Shown piece by piece: positions 16,687-24,489 of a stretch of 35,763 nucleotides of DNA. The position numbers and the translations under genes were made by a program. Position 1 is the first letter of the stretch, and each line of letters starts with the position of its first letter. The notes below the pieces were generated by a model. That model had not been told where the DNA came from. It ran no database searches and saw only the letters and a program-made list of their open reading frames with translations. The DNA comes from Bacteroidota bacterium (GTDB taxonomy: Bacteria; Bacteroidota; Bacteroidia; Bacteroidales; Dysgonomonadaceae). The DNA is taken from NCBI GenBank assembly GCA_023388315.1, contig JAEWGM010000019.1:1-35763 (forward strand). The letters are read 5' to 3'.

Positions 16687-17298
16687 ATGAAATCAATCGC
16701 ACACATCATCTCAACCATTTTTCAGCCCCTATTGATGCCCACTTATGGCGTATTTTTGTTGTTCATATACACCTATTTCGGCACCATGTACCGCATGCAG
16801 TTTTGGTATATTGTAACGCCGGTGATTGTTTTTTCGTTTGTGGTTCCCGCCATTCTCATTTTCGCCCTGTTTCAGTTTGGACTCATATCCGATTTATCGT
16901 TAAAAATACGCAAAGAAAGAATCTATCCCTACATTATCGCGCTCATATCATACTCTGCCATGCTCATTTACTACGCGCGCATTCATATGCCCATGTGGTT
17001 CATTATGCTTATGGCGGCGCCGGTGGTGATTATGATTATCGCTATTTTAATCACGTTAAAATGGAAAATCAGCGCGCACATGTTTGGCGTGGGCGGCTTA
17101 ATAGGCGGTGCCATGGCGGTGAGTTATTTTGTGGAGCACTCCAACCCTTATTTCATGTTTATGGGCTTATTTATCATTGCCGGATTAATAGGCACATCGC
17201 GGCTTTTGTTGCACAGGCACACACTAAATCAGGTAATTGCCGGTTTTTTACTGGGTGTTTCCGTTTCGTTTGTTTTTGTGCGGCTGGGTGTTTCATAA
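16687..17298 (+). CDS. PAP2-superfamily-like membrane protein
   Basis: A 203-residue integral membrane protein with five or six hydrophobic segments. The C-terminal half has degenerate PAP2 phosphatase motifs: ISAHM (near 128) where the family has SGH, and SRLLLHRHTLNQVIAG (near 170-185) matching the SRxxxxxHxxxQVxxG third motif with its catalytic His. The first motif (KxxxxxxRP) is only loosely matched by KIRKERIYP near 74-82. It may dephosphorylate a lipid pyrophosphate such as undecaprenyl pyrophosphate, but this is inference from a partial motif set. It lies 34 bases after rpoN and may be partly co-transcribed with it. Confidence 0.7.
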   Translation: MKSIAHIISTIFQPLLMPTYGVFLLFIYTYFGTMYRMQFWYIVTPVIVFSFVVPAILIFALFQFGLISDLSLKIRKERIYPYIIALISYSAMLIYYARIHMPMWFIMLMAAPVVIMIIAILITLKWKISAHMFGVGGLIGGAMAVSYFVEHSNPYFMFMGLFIIAGLIGTSRLLLHRHTLNQVIAGFLLGVSVSFVFVRLGVS

Positions 17299-17313
17299 AC
17301 GATGAACAAGCTA

Positions 17314-17348
17314 TATTTTTGTCTATTGAAAATTAAGTTGTAAATTTA
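17314..17348 (+). promoter_or_regulatory. Predicted promoter region of gcvH
   Basis: Two overlapping readings are possible. TATTTTTG (17314-17321) may itself be a -7 box. Alternatively its TTTG acts as a -33 element for the near-match TAAATTTA (17341-17348), 23 bases downstream. Both would serve gcvH. Confidence 0.4.
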
Positions 17349-17394
17349 CGATTCCATTTCCATAACACTTTTATAAATTTAAAATTAACAAACT

Positions 17395-17775
17395 ATGAAT
17401 TTTCCTGAAAATCTAAAGTATTCTTCAGACCACGAGTGGCTAAGAGTAGAGGGCAACGAGGCCTATATCGGCATTACAGATTTCGCGCAAGATGAGTTGG
17501 GTGAGATTGTTTTTGTTGATGTAACTTCCGAAGACGAAACATTGGCTAAAGGCGATGTTTTCGGCAGCATTGAAGCGGTAAAAACCGTATCGGATTTGTT
17601 AATGCCCGTGAGTGGCAAAGTTCTTGAAGTGAATGCTCAACTTGAAGACGCGCCCGAATTGGTAAACCAAGACCCGTATGGCGAAGGCTGGATTATTAAA
17701 GTGTCGCTCGAAGATGAAAGCGAAGTGAACACGTTAATGTCTGCTCAAGAATACAAAGAATCTGTCGGCAAGTAA
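17395..17775 (+). CDS. gcvH: Glycine cleavage system H protein
   Basis: Lipoyl carrier protein that shuttles the aminomethyl group between the P, T and L proteins during glycine breakdown. The 126-residue length is standard. The lipoylated lysine is Lys63 in FGSIEAVKTVSDLLMPVSG, a textbook match, with the N-terminal SDHEWLRVEGNEAYIGITDFA also typical. The other glycine-cleavage genes are not in this window. It stands upstream of purE, separated by a 106-base spacer with a large hairpin, so the two may be transcribed together. One-carbon units from glycine cleavage feed purine synthesis, which would fit that pairing. Confidence 0.95.
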   Translation: MNFPENLKYSSDHEWLRVEGNEAYIGITDFAQDELGEIVFVDVTSEDETLAKGDVFGSIEAVKTVSDLLMPVSGKVLEVNAQLEDAPELVNQDPYGEGWIIKVSLEDESEVNTLMSAQEYKESVGK

Positions 17776-17792
17776 AACCCGATTTTTCACAC

Positions 17793-17854
17793 GTTCAACG
17801 TTCAAGGCTTTGGTGATGGCAGTAACGCCATCCTATAAGCCTTGAACATTGAAC
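17793..17854. repeat. Long hairpin between gcvH and purE
   Basis: Arms of 18 bases (GTTCAACGTTCAAGGCTT at 17793-17810 and its complement at 17837-17854) pair with a single mismatch. Inside is a second stem, GATGGC/GCCATC (17815-17820 and 17827-17832), around AGTAAC. The arms themselves are tandem heptads (GTTCAAC, GTTCAAG). It could be a processing or attenuation site or a REP-like element. Confidence 0.75.
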
Positions 17855-17881
17855 TAAACATTATTAACTCTCAGCTCTTTT

Positions 17882-18388
17882 ATGCAACCATTAATCAGTA
17901 TTATTATGGGCAGCACATCTGACTTGCCCGTAATGGAGAAAGCCGCCAAGTTTTTAGATGAAAGGGAAATTCCATTCGAAATCAATGCTTTGTCGGCTCA
18001 TCGCACGCCCGAAGCGGTAGAACAGTTTGCCAAAAACGCTCAAAACAAAGGCATTAAAGTAATAATCGCCGCGGCCGGAATGGCAGCACACTTGCCGGGC
18101 GTAATCGCATCCATGACCACCATTCCCGTTATTGGTGTTCCCATTAACGCATCGTTAGACGGAATGGACGCCTTGCTTGCCATTGTGCAAATGCCTCCCG
18201 GTATTCCCGTGGCAACCGTGGGCATAAACGGATCGCTCAACGCCGCTATTCTCGCGTTGCAAATGATTGCTACCGGCGACGATAAGCTATCCGCAAAATT
18301 AAAAGAATACAAAGAAAGCCTGAAACAAAAAATAACCAAAGCCAACGAGGAGCTGGCAAACGTGAAATTTACATACAAAACAAATTAA
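17882..18388 (+). CDS. purE: N5-carboxyaminoimidazole ribonucleotide mutase
   Basis: Cytosolic purine-biosynthesis enzyme that rearranges N5-CAIR to CAIR (class I PurE). The 168-residue length is right for the stand-alone class I enzyme. Visible family signatures are MGSTSDLPVMEKA (9-21) with Ser11 and Asp14 in the phosphate site, ALSAHRTPE (36-44) carrying the catalytic His40, and the central IAAAGMAAHLPGVIAS loop near 62-77. PINASLDGMDALLAIVQMP is also typical. It is followed after 13 bases by the SIS isomerase gene, so the two probably form an operon. No separate terminator or -7 box is seen between them. Confidence 0.95.
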   Translation: MQPLISIIMGSTSDLPVMEKAAKFLDEREIPFEINALSAHRTPEAVEQFAKNAQNKGIKVIIAAAGMAAHLPGVIASMTTIPVIGVPINASLDGMDALLAIVQMPPGIPVATVGINGSLNAAILALQMIATGDDKLSAKLKEYKESLKQKITKANEELANVKFTYKTN

Positions 18389-18401
18389 TCTCTCCAAGAG
18401 G

Positions 18402-19004
18402 ATGAACGCCGACAACATCAACGCCATTCTGCAACAAGAAGCCCAAGCGGTTTTAAACATCCCCGTGACGGATGAATACAAAAAAGCCATCGACCTGATA
18501 GTTGAAAATGTGCACAACAAAAAAGGAAAACTGGTTATTAGCGGAATGGGCAAGGCCGGCCAAATTGGCCAAAATACGGCCACCACGTTTTGCTCAACCG
18601 GCACACCGGCCATTTTTCTTCATCCCAGCGAAGCGCAACACGGCGATTTGGGCATCCTGCAAGACAACGATTTGCTTTTGCTCATCACCAATTCGGGAAA
18701 AACGCGCGAAATTATTGAACTCATTGATTTGGCGCGCGGCATTTATCCTCACATCCCCATTATTGTGATTACCGGAAACAAAGAGAGCGTGCTTGCCAAA
18801 GAGGCTAACGCCCTGCTTCTGACCGGCAACCCCGGTGAAGTGTGCCCGTTAGACCTCACTCCCACCACATCCACCACGGTGATGACGGTGATGGGCGATA
18901 TTTTGGTGGTTGGCACAATGAACCGCATCGGTTTTAGCGCGAAGGAGTATGCAAAAAGGCATCACGGCGGATATTTAGGCGATAAATCCAGAGGCAAATG
19001 TTAG
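18402..19004 (+). CDS. SIS-domain sugar-phosphate isomerase (KdsD/KpsF-like, no CBS domains)
   Basis: Probable arabinose-5-phosphate isomerase acting early in Kdo synthesis for lipopolysaccharide. The 200-residue protein is a single SIS domain with SGMGKAGQIGQ near 47, FLHPSEAQHGDLG near 73, ITNSGKTREI near 95, and TPTTSTTVMTVMGD near 153, which closely follow the KdsD/KpsF pattern. Enterobacterial KdsD is about 330 residues and carries two CBS domains; these are absent here. I believe single-domain versions are common in Bacteroidales. It lies 13 bases after purE. The stop codon falls inside the first unit of a heptad array. GutQ-like activity is possible. Confidence 0.85.
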   Translation: MNADNINAILQQEAQAVLNIPVTDEYKKAIDLIVENVHNKKGKLVISGMGKAGQIGQNTATTFCSTGTPAIFLHPSEAQHGDLGILQDNDLLLLITNSGKTREIIELIDLARGIYPHIPIIVITGNKESVLAKEANALLLTGNPGEVCPLDLTPTTSTTVMTVMGDILVVGTMNRIGFSAKEYAKRHHGGYLGDKSRGKC

Positions 19005-19106
19005 TGGTTAGCGATTTAGCTGTTGGCGGTTAGCTGTTGGCGATTCAGCCAACTCACCCAAGCCACCCCCTCACCAAATCTCCCCTTCACCAACTCATCC
19101 CAGCAT
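19000..19106. repeat. Heptad array H, overlapping a stop codon
   Basis: The first units (19000-19042: GTTAGTG, GTTAGCG, GTTGGCG, GTTAGCT) keep 7-base register with one 8-base slip. They contain the TAG stop codon of the SIS gene. From about 19050 the sequence becomes C-rich and less regular; read on the minus strand it holds GATTTAGATG and CTGGGATG words. So TTRG cores point inward from both convergent genes. Confidence 0.72.
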
Positions 19107-20429
19107 CTAAATCTCCTTCTCCTTCCATTTTCCGCTCCTTAAATAGAGAAACGAAAGCACCAAAAGGAAAACCCAATACACGTGCTCCGTTGTCCAAGCA
19201 ACGGCAACAGACAGTTGCAAGTAAGCGATAACAAGCAGCATATAAGCCAAATAAAACACCAAGGTGATGATCTCAAACTTGAGAGCCGTGCGCGTATTTC
19301 CCGTGCCCGACACGCCGCTGAACAGCACGGTTCCGATGCTATACAGCGGAAGAGACGAAATGAGGACATACAAAGGTGCCACGGTGTCGTTTATGAGCGA
19401 CGGATCATCGGTATAGATATGGATCATTACACGCGGAATAACAGACACAACGGCTATCACAACCAGCATGACCGCGAGGCTTAAAAAAGAGAGCCGCCTG
19501 AGCAAAGGCAGCACCTCATCGCGCTTGCCCGCACCTATCGTGTTGCTTACCAACGTGCTGGTAGCAGAACCCAACGCGTGCGAGGGGATGGTGAAAATGG
19601 TATAAAAACTTCGCACAATGTTGGTTACCGCCAGTGGGCGTTCACCCAAATAATTCTCGATAAACACAAAAAACAGCATCCAAGTAACAATGGAAAAGAG
19701 GTATTGCATCATCATAAAAATGGATATATTCAATATCCTTTTCACCACCGCCCATCGGAAACGAGTGATACGGAAACCATATTTCTCTAAATCAACGGTT
19801 TTAAACGTATATAAAACAAAGAATATCGTGGAAGCGAACTCCGCGATTATGGAAGCGAGCGCGGCACCACCAATACCCATTTCGGGCATACCCAAGTTAC
19901 CAAAAATAAGGCCGTAATCGAAAATCACGTTCACCACAGCCATCACCAACGCGTTCAGCGTAAGCACTTTTGTGCGCGCGATGCCGATGTAAAACGCGCG
20001 AAACATCACGTTTGTAAACGCGAAAATAATTCCAAACACACGCCACTCCAAATATTCGGTTACGGCGCCGGCAACATTTTGTGAGTTGAACATCATCGGC
20101 AGCCATTCGCCGGCGGCGTATCGCAAAACGGGAATTAAAATGATGGCGGGAATCAACAGAAACAACACGCCTTGAATCACAATTTCGCCAATTTTAGAGT
20201 AATTTTCTTCGCCGTTTCTCCTGCCGATAAGAATTTGACTGCCCATGCTGAATCCAAACCCTAAAGTGTAGAGAGCAATATAAATGATACCCGCCAAAGC
20301 GGAAGCGCCCAATTCTATCTCGCCCACCCTACCTAAAAAAGCGGTATCGATAACCTGAATGATGTTCTGTGCCAACAGGCTAAGAAGAATGGGAGAACTT
20401 ATTTTTATGATGTGCTTCTTTGAATACAT
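19107..20429 (-). CDS. MATE-family multidrug/metabolite exporter
   Basis: Inner-membrane antiporter of the multidrug and toxic compound extrusion family. The 440-residue protein has about 12 hydrophobic segments in two homologous halves. The N-terminus (IIKISSPILLSLLAQNIIQVIDTAFLGRVGE, here given in part) and the VSNTIGAGKRDEV motif of the second half near residue 285 are characteristic. The start at 20429 (MYSKKHIIK) is preferred over an upstream in-frame ATG at 20516, because it places the first membrane helix as in other family members. Substrate cannot be predicted. It is convergent with the SIS isomerase gene and divergent from the GT5 gene. Confidence 0.88.
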   Translation of the reverse strand: MYSKKHIIKISSPILLSLLAQNIIQVIDTAFLGRVGEIELGASALAGIIYIALYTLGFGFSMGSQILIGRRNGEENYSKIGEIVIQGVLFLLIPAIILIPVLRYAAGEWLPMMFNSQNVAGAVTEYLEWRVFGIIFAFTNVMFRAFYIGIARTKVLTLNALVMAVVNVIFDYGLIFGNLGMPEMGIGGAALASIIAEFASTIFFVLYTFKTVDLEKYGFRITRFRWAVVKRILNISIFMMMQYLFSIVTWMLFFVFIENYLGERPLAVTNIVRSFYTIFTIPSHALGSATSTLVSNTIGAGKRDEVLPLLRRLSFLSLAVMLVVIAVVSVIPRVMIHIYTDDPSLINDTVAPLYVLISSLPLYSIGTVLFSGVSGTGNTRTALKFEIITLVFYLAYMLLVIAYLQLSVAVAWTTEHVYWVFLLVLSFLYLRSGKWKEKEI

Positions 20430-20576
20430 ACAAGAGCGGCTATTTTTCAGACTGCAAAGCAACACATTTTTTGCGAAATTAAGAAATCCTTTTCGGGGTA
20501 ATTGATATGGGCACAAGCTTTTGAGCTAAAATAAATTATTAATAAACAATAACTTACAAAAATATTGTGGTTTTAT

Positions 20577-20610
20577 TTTGTCGTTTTGCGGATTTTTTTT
20601 ATTATCTTTG
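20577..20610 (+). promoter_or_regulatory. Near-perfect Bacteroidota promoter of the GT5 gene
   Basis: TTTG (20577-20580) and TATCTTTG (20603-20610) match the -33 and -7 consensus exactly, with 26 bases from one start to the other. It is the best promoter in the window. The leader is about 20 bases. Confidence 0.7.
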
Positions 20611-20635
20611 TACTCAATTTTAGAAAATTAGCTTC

Positions 20636-21454
20636 ATGGCCCAAAAAAAAGTACTGTACATTTCACAAGAAATTTATCCTTATTTAGAAGAAACCCCCAT
20701 TTCGCACACTTCGAGATACCTGCCGCAGGCAATTCAAGAAAAAGGGAAGGAAATACGTGCCTTTATGCCTAAATACGGCAACATTAACGAAAGACGCAAC
20801 CAACTACACGAAGTGATTCGCCTCTCGGGGATGAATTTAATCATTGACGATTCAGACCACTCGCTCATTATAAAAGTGGCGTCTATTCAGCCGGCTCGCA
20901 TGCAGGTGTATTTTATCGATAACGAAGACTATTTCCAAAACCGGGAAACGCTTGTTGACGAAAACGGCTTTGAGTACGACGACAACGATGAACGAAGCAT
21001 TTTCTTCATCCGCGGTGTAATGGAAACCATAAAAAAACTTCGCTGGATTCCGGACATCATCCACTGCCACGGATGGTTTAGCGCTTTGGCGCCGATGTAT
21101 ATTAAAAAAGGATACAGCGACGACCCCTGCTTTAAAGACTCAAAAGTGGTTTATTCCGTTTACGACGAAGAAATAAACAAACCCTTCCGCGAAAGTTTTG
21201 CCGATAAACTTCGTTTTGAAGGCATTGGCGACCCCGAAGTGGAAAAAGTAAAACAACGCGGCACCATGGATTTTGAAAACCTCACCAAGTTGGCTGTGGA
21301 TTACTCCGATGGCGTTATCCAAGGCGGCGAAAAAATAAACGAGGCAGTCTTGAAACACATTCAACAATCGGGGGTTGAATTTTTGCCTTACACTGCCGAT
21401 TTTGAGGAGAGCGTGGAGAAAACCAACGCGCTGTATGAAAAAATTGACGGTTGA
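20636..21454 (+). CDS. GT5 starch/glycogen synthase N-terminal domain protein
   Basis: A 272-residue protein resembling only the N-terminal Rossmann half of glycogen/starch synthase. Recognisable parts are KKVLYISQEIYPY at the start, EIRAFMPKYGNINERR near 40-55, and DIIHCHGWFSALAPMYIKKGY near 139-160. The C-terminal nucleotide-binding half is absent. The Lys-x-Gly-Gly motif that binds ADP-glucose near the N-terminus is replaced by PISHTSRYLP. It is therefore unlikely to be an active glycogen synthase by itself. Proteins of this size occur next to DUF4270 lipoproteins in other Bacteroidales as far as I recall, so it is probably a conserved family and not a truncation. Role unknown; it may be regulatory or bind a sugar nucleotide. 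Confidence 0.8.
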   Translation: MAQKKVLYISQEIYPYLEETPISHTSRYLPQAIQEKGKEIRAFMPKYGNINERRNQLHEVIRLSGMNLIIDDSDHSLIIKVASIQPARMQVYFIDNEDYFQNRETLVDENGFEYDDNDERSIFFIRGVMETIKKLRWIPDIIHCHGWFSALAPMYIKKGYSDDPCFKDSKVVYSVYDEEINKPFRESFADKLRFEGIGDPEVEKVKQRGTMDFENLTKLAVDYSDGVIQGGEKINEAVLKHIQQSGVEFLPYTADFEESVEKTNALYEKIDG

Positions 21455-21597
21455 TTCATTATAAAATCATAAACCAACGCTTCTTTTATTTCCCGTAAAC
21501 ACAAATATCTTTAAAAAGTAAAACAAACCAATTCATCTGTTTTAATATCACATAATTTTTTCTGATATTTGCGGGATTAAAATAATTTTCGAAACAA

Positions 21598-22977
21598 ATG
21601 AAGTCTTTATACAAAGCGTTTCTGGCACTCTTTATCGTGATTTTTGCAACCGCCTGCGATGACACGCTTGACAAAGTGGGGTTTTCCATTCAACCTGATA
21701 AAGACAAGCTTGCCTTGGGAATGGATACGCTCAATTTGCGTACGCGCACCGTTGAAGTGGGTGATTTTTTCGATAAAACCAAGTACCCGGTATTGGGTGA
21801 ATACGCCGACCCGGTGTTTGGTTCCATTAAATCAAATTACATCGGAGAATTTTATTATCCCACCGGAGCGGGATTCAAAGACGGAGCCATTATTGACTCG
21901 GCAAGAGTGGTGGTATCCTATTCCAGCTTGTTGGGCGACTCATTAACACCTATGTTGTTGAACGTTTACCAAGTGAAAAAACCGTTGCAAGGAGATAATA
22001 TCGACCCGGCAGAATTTGTTGATTTATCGGCGCCCATCGGCACCAAATCATTCACGGGCAGAAACAACACGTACAGAATCGTAACGCAATCATCGGGACG
22101 TGGTACGGAAAGCTATAGAGTGTACGATATACGGGTGCCGCTGCCAAAATCGTTGGCAGACGATTTCTTTACTGAATACAATAAACCCGGCCACGGAAAA
22201 CTAACCGATACCGACTCTTTTAAAGAGTTTTTCCCGGGATTGTATTTCACAACTTCGTTCGGCAACGCCACCATCTTGAACGTAAGCCTCACCTCATTAT
22301 ATATTCATTATCACTATGTTGACAAAGGTGGGTCATCAAAAGGAACGGATACCACGCGAGTGGATGCTCTGCGCCTGAACATCACGCCCGAGGTGACGCA
22401 AATAAATTACATAAAAAATAAAAATGACGAGTTGCTTGTTCCCAACGACACGCATACTTACGTAAAAAGCCCTGCAGGCGTGCATACGGAGATTGTGTTT
22501 CCATTTTCGGAAATGCACGATAAACTGAAATCACAAGCGCTTAATATGGCAAAACTCAACATATTTGCCAAACCCGACCCAACGCAGGACACAAAAGTGA
22601 AAGTGGAGCCGCCGCAATATTTGCTGCTTATAAACAAAGACTCCTTAGACGGATTTTTTGAAAAACGAAAACTGCCGGACAACTTAACAAGCTTTGTTAC
22701 CTCGTTTCAATCCACCACCTATTCGTATTCGTTTACCAATATCTCGGCAATGGTGAACCATTATAAGAGCCTGAATAAGAATGCAACAACCGGTGAATAT
22801 GAGCCTTTCGACCTTACGTATCACTTGGTTCCCGTGGATGTAACTTTCGCCACAGACCAATACGGAAGGCCAACGACACAGCCCATCGCGGTTTATAACC
22901 AAATGCAACCGGCTGCTGTGATGCTTGATACGCCGGAGCAAAAGTTGAAACTGGAAATGATTTTCAGTAATTTTTAA
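21598..22977 (+). CDS. DUF4270-family lipoprotein
   Basis: A 459-residue predicted outer-membrane or periplasmic lipoprotein. The signal peptide ends in FATACDD, with Cys19 as the lipidated residue. The mature protein begins DTLDKVGFSIQPDKDKL and continues as a beta-rich domain with PVLGEYADPVFGSIKSNY and GAIIDSARVVVSYSS, which is the typical DUF4270 opening. No enzyme motif is visible. It lies 143 bases downstream of the GT5 gene in the same direction. Its function is unknown; the gene pairing suggests a shared envelope or polysaccharide role. It ends at a bidirectional terminator shared with ruvB. Confidence 0.82.
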   Translation: MKSLYKAFLALFIVIFATACDDTLDKVGFSIQPDKDKLALGMDTLNLRTRTVEVGDFFDKTKYPVLGEYADPVFGSIKSNYIGEFYYPTGAGFKDGAIIDSARVVVSYSSLLGDSLTPMLLNVYQVKKPLQGDNIDPAEFVDLSAPIGTKSFTGRNNTYRIVTQSSGRGTESYRVYDIRVPLPKSLADDFFTEYNKPGHGKLTDTDSFKEFFPGLYFTTSFGNATILNVSLTSLYIHYHYVDKGGSSKGTDTTRVDALRLNITPEVTQINYIKNKNDELLVPNDTHTYVKSPAGVHTEIVFPFSEMHDKLKSQALNMAKLNIFAKPDPTQDTKVKVEPPQYLLLINKDSLDGFFEKRKLPDNLTSFVTSFQSTTYSYSFTNISAMVNHYKSLNKNATTGEYEPFDLTYHLVPVDVTFATDQYGRPTTQPIAVYNQMQPAAVMLDTPEQKLKLEMIFSNF

Positions 22978-23000
22978 GCAAAGAAGTACACCGAAATAGA

Positions 23001-23037
23001 AAAAGGCGATGTTTTTAGAAAAGCATCGCCTTTTTTT
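23001..23037. terminator. Bidirectional intrinsic terminator
   Basis: An 11-bp stem, AAAAGGCGATG/CATCGCCTTTT, around a 12-base loop with T-runs on both strands. It serves the convergent DUF4270 and ruvB genes. Confidence 0.85.
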
Positions 23038-23098
23038 ATTTCAACATGCATCAAACGGGCTTAAAGCCGCCAGACGCTATTGTAAAACACATCGGTTT

Positions 23099-24130
23099 TT
23101 AAAACAACAATCCTTGCTCATCCGCGCGCTTTCTGCCCAAATGCTCGTAAGCAAGTTCGGTGGCTTCGCGGCCGCGGGGTGTGCGTTTCAAAAAACCCTC
23201 CTTTATGAGAAACGGTTCGTAAACCTCTTCAATGGTTCCGGCATCATCGCCAACGGCTGTGGCAATGGTGGTGATACCCACCGGGCCACCACGGAATTTA
23301 TCGATAATCGTCAGCAGAATCTTATTGTCAATTTCATCCAAGCCGTAACGATCGATATTCAGCGCCTCCAGCGCGTAGGTTGAAATGGCTTTGTCAATCT
23401 TTCCCGAACCCTTTACTTGGGCAAAATCGCGTACGCGGCGCAACAACGCATTGGCTATACGGGGCGTTCCTCGACTTCGGGAAGCAATTTCTTCGGCGGC
23501 ATTTTGCGCGCACTGAATGTTTAAGATATTTGCCGAGCGAAGCACAATTCCGGTGAGGGTATCGGCATCGTAATATTCCAAATGCATATTTATGCCGAAC
23601 CGGGCGCGCAACGGGCTGGTGAGCAAGCCGCTTCGGGTGGTAGCCCCAATGAGGGTGAACGGATTCAAATCTATTTGAATGGAACGGGCGCTGGGGCCTT
23701 TATCGATAACGATATCGATGCGGTAATCTTCCATCGCGCTGTACAGGTATTCTTCCACCACAGGCGACAAGCGGTGTATTTCATCGATAAAAAGCACATC
23801 GTTTGTTTCCAACGAAGTTAAAATGCCCGCCAAATCGCCCGGTTTATCCAACACCGGGCCCGATGTAACTTTAAAGCCCACCGTTAATTCATTGGCAATA
23901 ATGTTAGACAACGTGGTTTTCCCCAATCCGGGAGGGCCGTGCAAAAGCACATGGTCAAGCGATTCACCGCGCATGCGCGCAGCGCTCACAAAAATCTTGA
24001 GGTTTTCCACAATTTTTTCTTGCCCATTAAAACTTTGAAATGTTAACGGACGCAACGCGCTTTCGTATTCGCGTTCGTTTTCCTGAAAATTCCTATTTTC
24101 GTGTATGTTGAATGAATCTTGCTCTTGCAT
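23099..24130 (-). CDS. ruvB: Holliday junction DNA helicase RuvB
   Basis: AAA+ motor that drives branch migration with RuvA during recombinational repair. The 343-residue length is standard. Visible motifs are Walker A GPPGLGKTT (65-73), Walker B DVLFIDEIHRL (111-121), sensor 1 GATTRSGLL near 162 and the C-terminal DNA-binding winged helix with FRGGPVGITTIA near 274 and EPFLIKEGFLKRTPRGRE near 302. The N-terminus ESALRPLTFQSFNGQEKIV is family-typical, supporting the start. A TACTTTTG -7 box lies only 12 bases upstream of the ATG, so the leader would be very short. ruvA and ruvC are not in the window. The toxin-antitoxin pair begins 77 bases away on the other strand. Confidence 0.97.
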   Translation of the reverse strand: MQEQDSFNIHENRNFQENEREYESALRPLTFQSFNGQEKIVENLKIFVSAARMRGESLDHVLLHGPPGLGKTTLSNIIANELTVGFKVTSGPVLDKPGDLAGILTSLETNDVLFIDEIHRLSPVVEEYLYSAMEDYRIDIVIDKGPSARSIQIDLNPFTLIGATTRSGLLTSPLRARFGINMHLEYYDADTLTGIVLRSANILNIQCAQNAAEEIASRSRGTPRIANALLRRVRDFAQVKGSGKIDKAISTYALEALNIDRYGLDEIDNKILLTIIDKFRGGPVGITTIATAVGDDAGTIEEVYEPFLIKEGFLKRTPRGREATELAYEHLGRKRADEQGLLF

Positions 24131-24141
24131 AAACTAAGGAA

Positions 24142-24149
24142 CAAAAGTA
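24142..24149 (-). promoter_or_regulatory. Predicted -7 box of ruvB
   Basis: TACTTTTG on the minus strand matches TAnnTTTG. It is so close to the ATG at 24130 that the mRNA would have only a few leader bases. It may be a chance match. Confidence 0.35.
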
Positions 24150-24182
24150 ACGAATTATTGCGAATAATTGAAAAAGAATGTA

Positions 24183-24190
24183 TAACTTTG
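24183..24190 (+). promoter_or_regulatory. Predicted -7 box of the antitoxin/PIN module
   Basis: TAACTTTG matches TAnnTTTG and lies 17 bases before the antitoxin ATG. A weak TTG (24158-24160) lies about 25 bases upstream. Confidence 0.45.
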
Positions 24191-24207
24191 TCTGATAAGC
24201 ATTTTAA

Positions 24208-24489
24208 ATGATGGGCGTTTTAAAATTTACAGCGAAAATTTCGGAAAATGGCACTATCCAAATTCCTAATCACACTTCTCTTTCAAACCAAGAAGTGGAA
24301 ATAATTATTATGCCCAAATCTAAAAAAATGAAGAAGTCGAAAAACAAAGAAGCTGCCAAATTTATAGAAAAGTGGGCAGGATTTTTGAAAAAATGCGATA
24401 CTGAACAGTCCAAATATGATTACCTCACTGAAAAATACAAATCAAGAAAGTTCTTTTCGACACCAATATTATTCTTGACATTGCGTTGA
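24208..24489 (+). CDS. Antitoxin of a PIN-toxin module, with lost stop codon
   Basis: Predicted small antitoxin that would bind its own promoter and block the PIN toxin. The open frame is 93 codons. Residues 1-35 look like a beta-rich swapped-hairpin DNA-binding domain (LKFTAKISENGTIQIP), followed by a Lys-rich hinge and an amphipathic tail (AAKFIEKWAGFLKKCDTEQ to DYLTEKYK) that would mask the toxin. The natural end is almost certainly after Lys78: the next codon is TCA (24442-24444), where TGA would overlap the toxin start in the usual ATGA arrangement. The present frame adds 15 residues (SRKFFSTPILFLTLR) that are out-of-frame reading of the toxin. The pair is visibly more A+T-rich than ruvB and queG around it. 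Family assignment is by recognition only. Confidence 0.75.
   Translation: MMGVLKFTAKISENGTIQIPNHTSLSNQEVEIIIMPKSKKMKKSKNKEAAKFIEKWAGFLKKCDTEQSKYDYLTEKYKSRKFFSTPILFLTLR

Noticed and set aside
23041..23098. Possible relative of the 5969-6169 element (GGCTTAAAGCC word near 23056)
   Set aside because: Only one short palindromic word is shared; the nested repeats are absent.
24443..24443. Simple reading of the ATCA site as a sequencing error
   Set aside because: Possible, but cannot be decided without reads; kept as a finding with that caveat.
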